From assembly GCA_015069095.1 (NCBI GenBank), contig SVJH01000011.1:1-64000 (forward strand): a stretch of DNA of 64,000 nt, in the 5' to 3' direction. Numbering within the stretch: position 1 is the stretch's first letter; the number at the start of each line of letters is the position of its first letter. This stretch comes from Oscillospiraceae bacterium. GTDB lineage: Bacteria > Bacillota > Clostridia > UMGS1810. Under the pieces are notes generated by a model that worked only from the letters and a program-made list of their open reading frames with translations, searched no databases and was not told the DNA's origin. This document shows, piece after piece, positions 63,185 to 64,000 of this stretch. Both the position numbers and the translations under genes were made by a program.

Positions 63185-63219
63185 AAAAAGCCAAGTGATT
63201 TAAATCACTTGGCTTTTTT
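63185..63219. terminator. Bidirectional terminator, pncB / binding-module gene
   Basis: AAAAAGCCAAGTGATT / AATCACTTGGCTTTTTT perfect stem and T run between convergent genes. Confidence 0.9.
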
Positions 63220-63224
63220 AGTTT

Positions 63225-64000
63225 TTACATTAAGTCAATTGGTTTTATTGTAATTGCATCTTTTATTTCGCCATCGAATGTAACAATTTTAATTGAGTAT
63301 TCGCCATCTGGTATAGCAATGCTTGTTACAGATTCTGCCGCAGTTGCTTTAACTATTTTTCCGTCTTTATCAAGTGCAATTACAATAACATTTCCTTTTT
63401 GCAATTCATCTTTTATAACTGTTATTTTTCCTTTTTCGTTTGATACTTTAATTTTGTAGTTTCCTTTTGTGATTTCTTTTAATGTATCATCAGTTGAAAT
63501 AACAAGTTTTGGTTTAGTTTTACCTTCTTTTAAATTTGAACCGCTTGTATGTGTAATTACAATATCTGTTGCACTTTCTTCAACTTTGATATTGTCGATA
63601 CAAATGTCCTTTGCACTGTCGCTTGTCTGGATTGTAAGACATAAAATATTATCTTTTACGTTTGTTTCGTCGATTACATAATCAAATGTAACAGTAGTCC
63701 ATTCATTTGCTTTTGCACTTTTACTTATAGTTGTTCTGTACATATTTGTATCATAAGTAAATGCACTATCAGCGTTGTATGAAGCCATAAGACCTGCACT
63801 GAATGTAACATCTTCAACTCCTTTTGCATCAAACGAAATTCTGTATGTTTTACCTATATCGTCTTTTGTAAGAGTTTTTGCTCCAAATGTGTTGTAGAAT
63901 TTAATTCTGTCATAAGAGTTTTTACGTTTTAATACAAGGAAAGAATTATCTCCTTCTTTTTGAATTTCAACGCCAGTAGGAGCACCACCAAATCTTATCA
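63225..64000 (-). CDS. C-terminal part of a secreted carbohydrate-binding-module protein (5' end outside window)
   Basis: The minus-strand frame is open from the stop at 63225 to the window edge, so any internal Met is not the start. At least 257 codons are present. The upstream part (DNSFLVLKRKNSYDRIKF, DDIGKTYRISFDAKG) continues into a module ending ICIDNIKVEES, the same CBM type as in the xylanases (compare NRTIGDYRVKF, LYIDDIKI). A C-terminal beta domain follows (about 120 residues: KGNVIVIALDKDGKIVKATA, KIVTFDGEIKDAITIKPI), resembling the last domain of module-only proteins A and B. Whether an enzyme lies upstream cannot be seen. Confidence 0.82.
   Translation of the reverse strand, partial: IRFGGAPTGVEIQKEGDNSFLVLKRKNSYDRIKFYNTFGAKTLTKDDIGKTYRISFDAKGVEDVTFSAGLMASYNADSAFTYDTNMYRTTISKSAKANEWTTVTFDYVIDETNVKDNILCLTIQTSDSAKDICIDNIKVEESATDIVITHTSGSNLKEGKTKPKLVISTDDTLKEITKGNYKIKVSNEKGKITVIKDELQKGNVIVIALDKDGKIVKATAAESVTSIAIPDGEYSIKIVTFDGEIKDAITIKPIDLM

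Noticed and set aside
1-64000. CRISPR array, prophage or transposase genes
   Set aside because: No regularly spaced identical repeats, no phage structural genes and no transposase motif were found on either strand.

Overview
The window is an AT-rich stretch of chromosome from what is most likely an anaerobic, spore-forming member of the Clostridia (Bacillota) that degrades plant cell wall. Supporting signs are strong GGAGG ribosome binding sites, TTGACA-N17-TATAAT promoters, a ferredoxin-linked 2-oxoacid oxidoreductase, a SleB-type spore cortex hydrolase, a YlmC/YmxH sporulation-family protein, RqcH/NFACT, a glycine riboswitch on an Na+/alanine-type symporter, and a large set of secreted xylanases. 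I cannot fix the genus from sequence alone.

Layout. 1-9.0 kb: a palindromic intergenic repeat, a YitT-type membrane protein, a GH20-like hexosaminidase, GTP-dependent PEP carboxykinase, and a minus-strand operon (rseC-like, P-loop ATPase, ferredoxin, VOR alpha/beta/gamma, rsmA). 9.1-24.8 kb: five consecutive plus-strand GH10 xylanase genes of 915-1086 codons. Each has a signal peptide, a copper-amine-oxidase-N-like 'stalk' domain, one or two carbohydrate-binding modules, a second beta-sandwich, the GH10 barrel and a short C-terminal beta domain. 24.9-33.4 kb: LysR regulator, PQ-loop-like membrane protein, alpha/beta hydrolase, a free stalk-domain protein, PBP1A, a YtxH-like small protein, YlmC/YmxH, a CapA-like protein, TspO and SleB. 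33.5-42.5 kb: two tandem secreted proteins built only of binding-type modules, a sixth GH10 xylanase, and a secreted beta-helix-like protein followed by a 53-residue peptide of unknown function. 42.6-64 kb: murC, uvrBA, a glutaminase-like protein divergent from an AraC regulator, a riboswitch-controlled symporter, tRNA-Gln(CUG), a lipoprotein, two BspA-type leucine-rich-repeat proteins, an HMA-domain protein, rqcH, rpsU-yqeY, yqeG, a nicotinate phosphoribosyltransferase, and the 3' end of another binding-module protein cut by the window edge.

How it fits together. The xylanases and the module-only proteins look like a cell-surface or secreted xylan-binding and cleaving set. There is no dockerin, cohesin, SLH or LPXTG signal in any of them. 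The shared stalk domain and a conserved Cys in the signal peptide of all six xylanases are the only visible candidates for surface attachment. The xylanase genes are mosaics: promoters, stalks, catalytic domains and 3' ends group differently, which points to duplication plus recombination inside the array.

The least explained parts are the 53-residue peptide locus with its two hairpin-rich flanking repeats, the conserved spaced direct repeats upstream of the first three xylanases, and the structured leader before the LRR/stalk gene.
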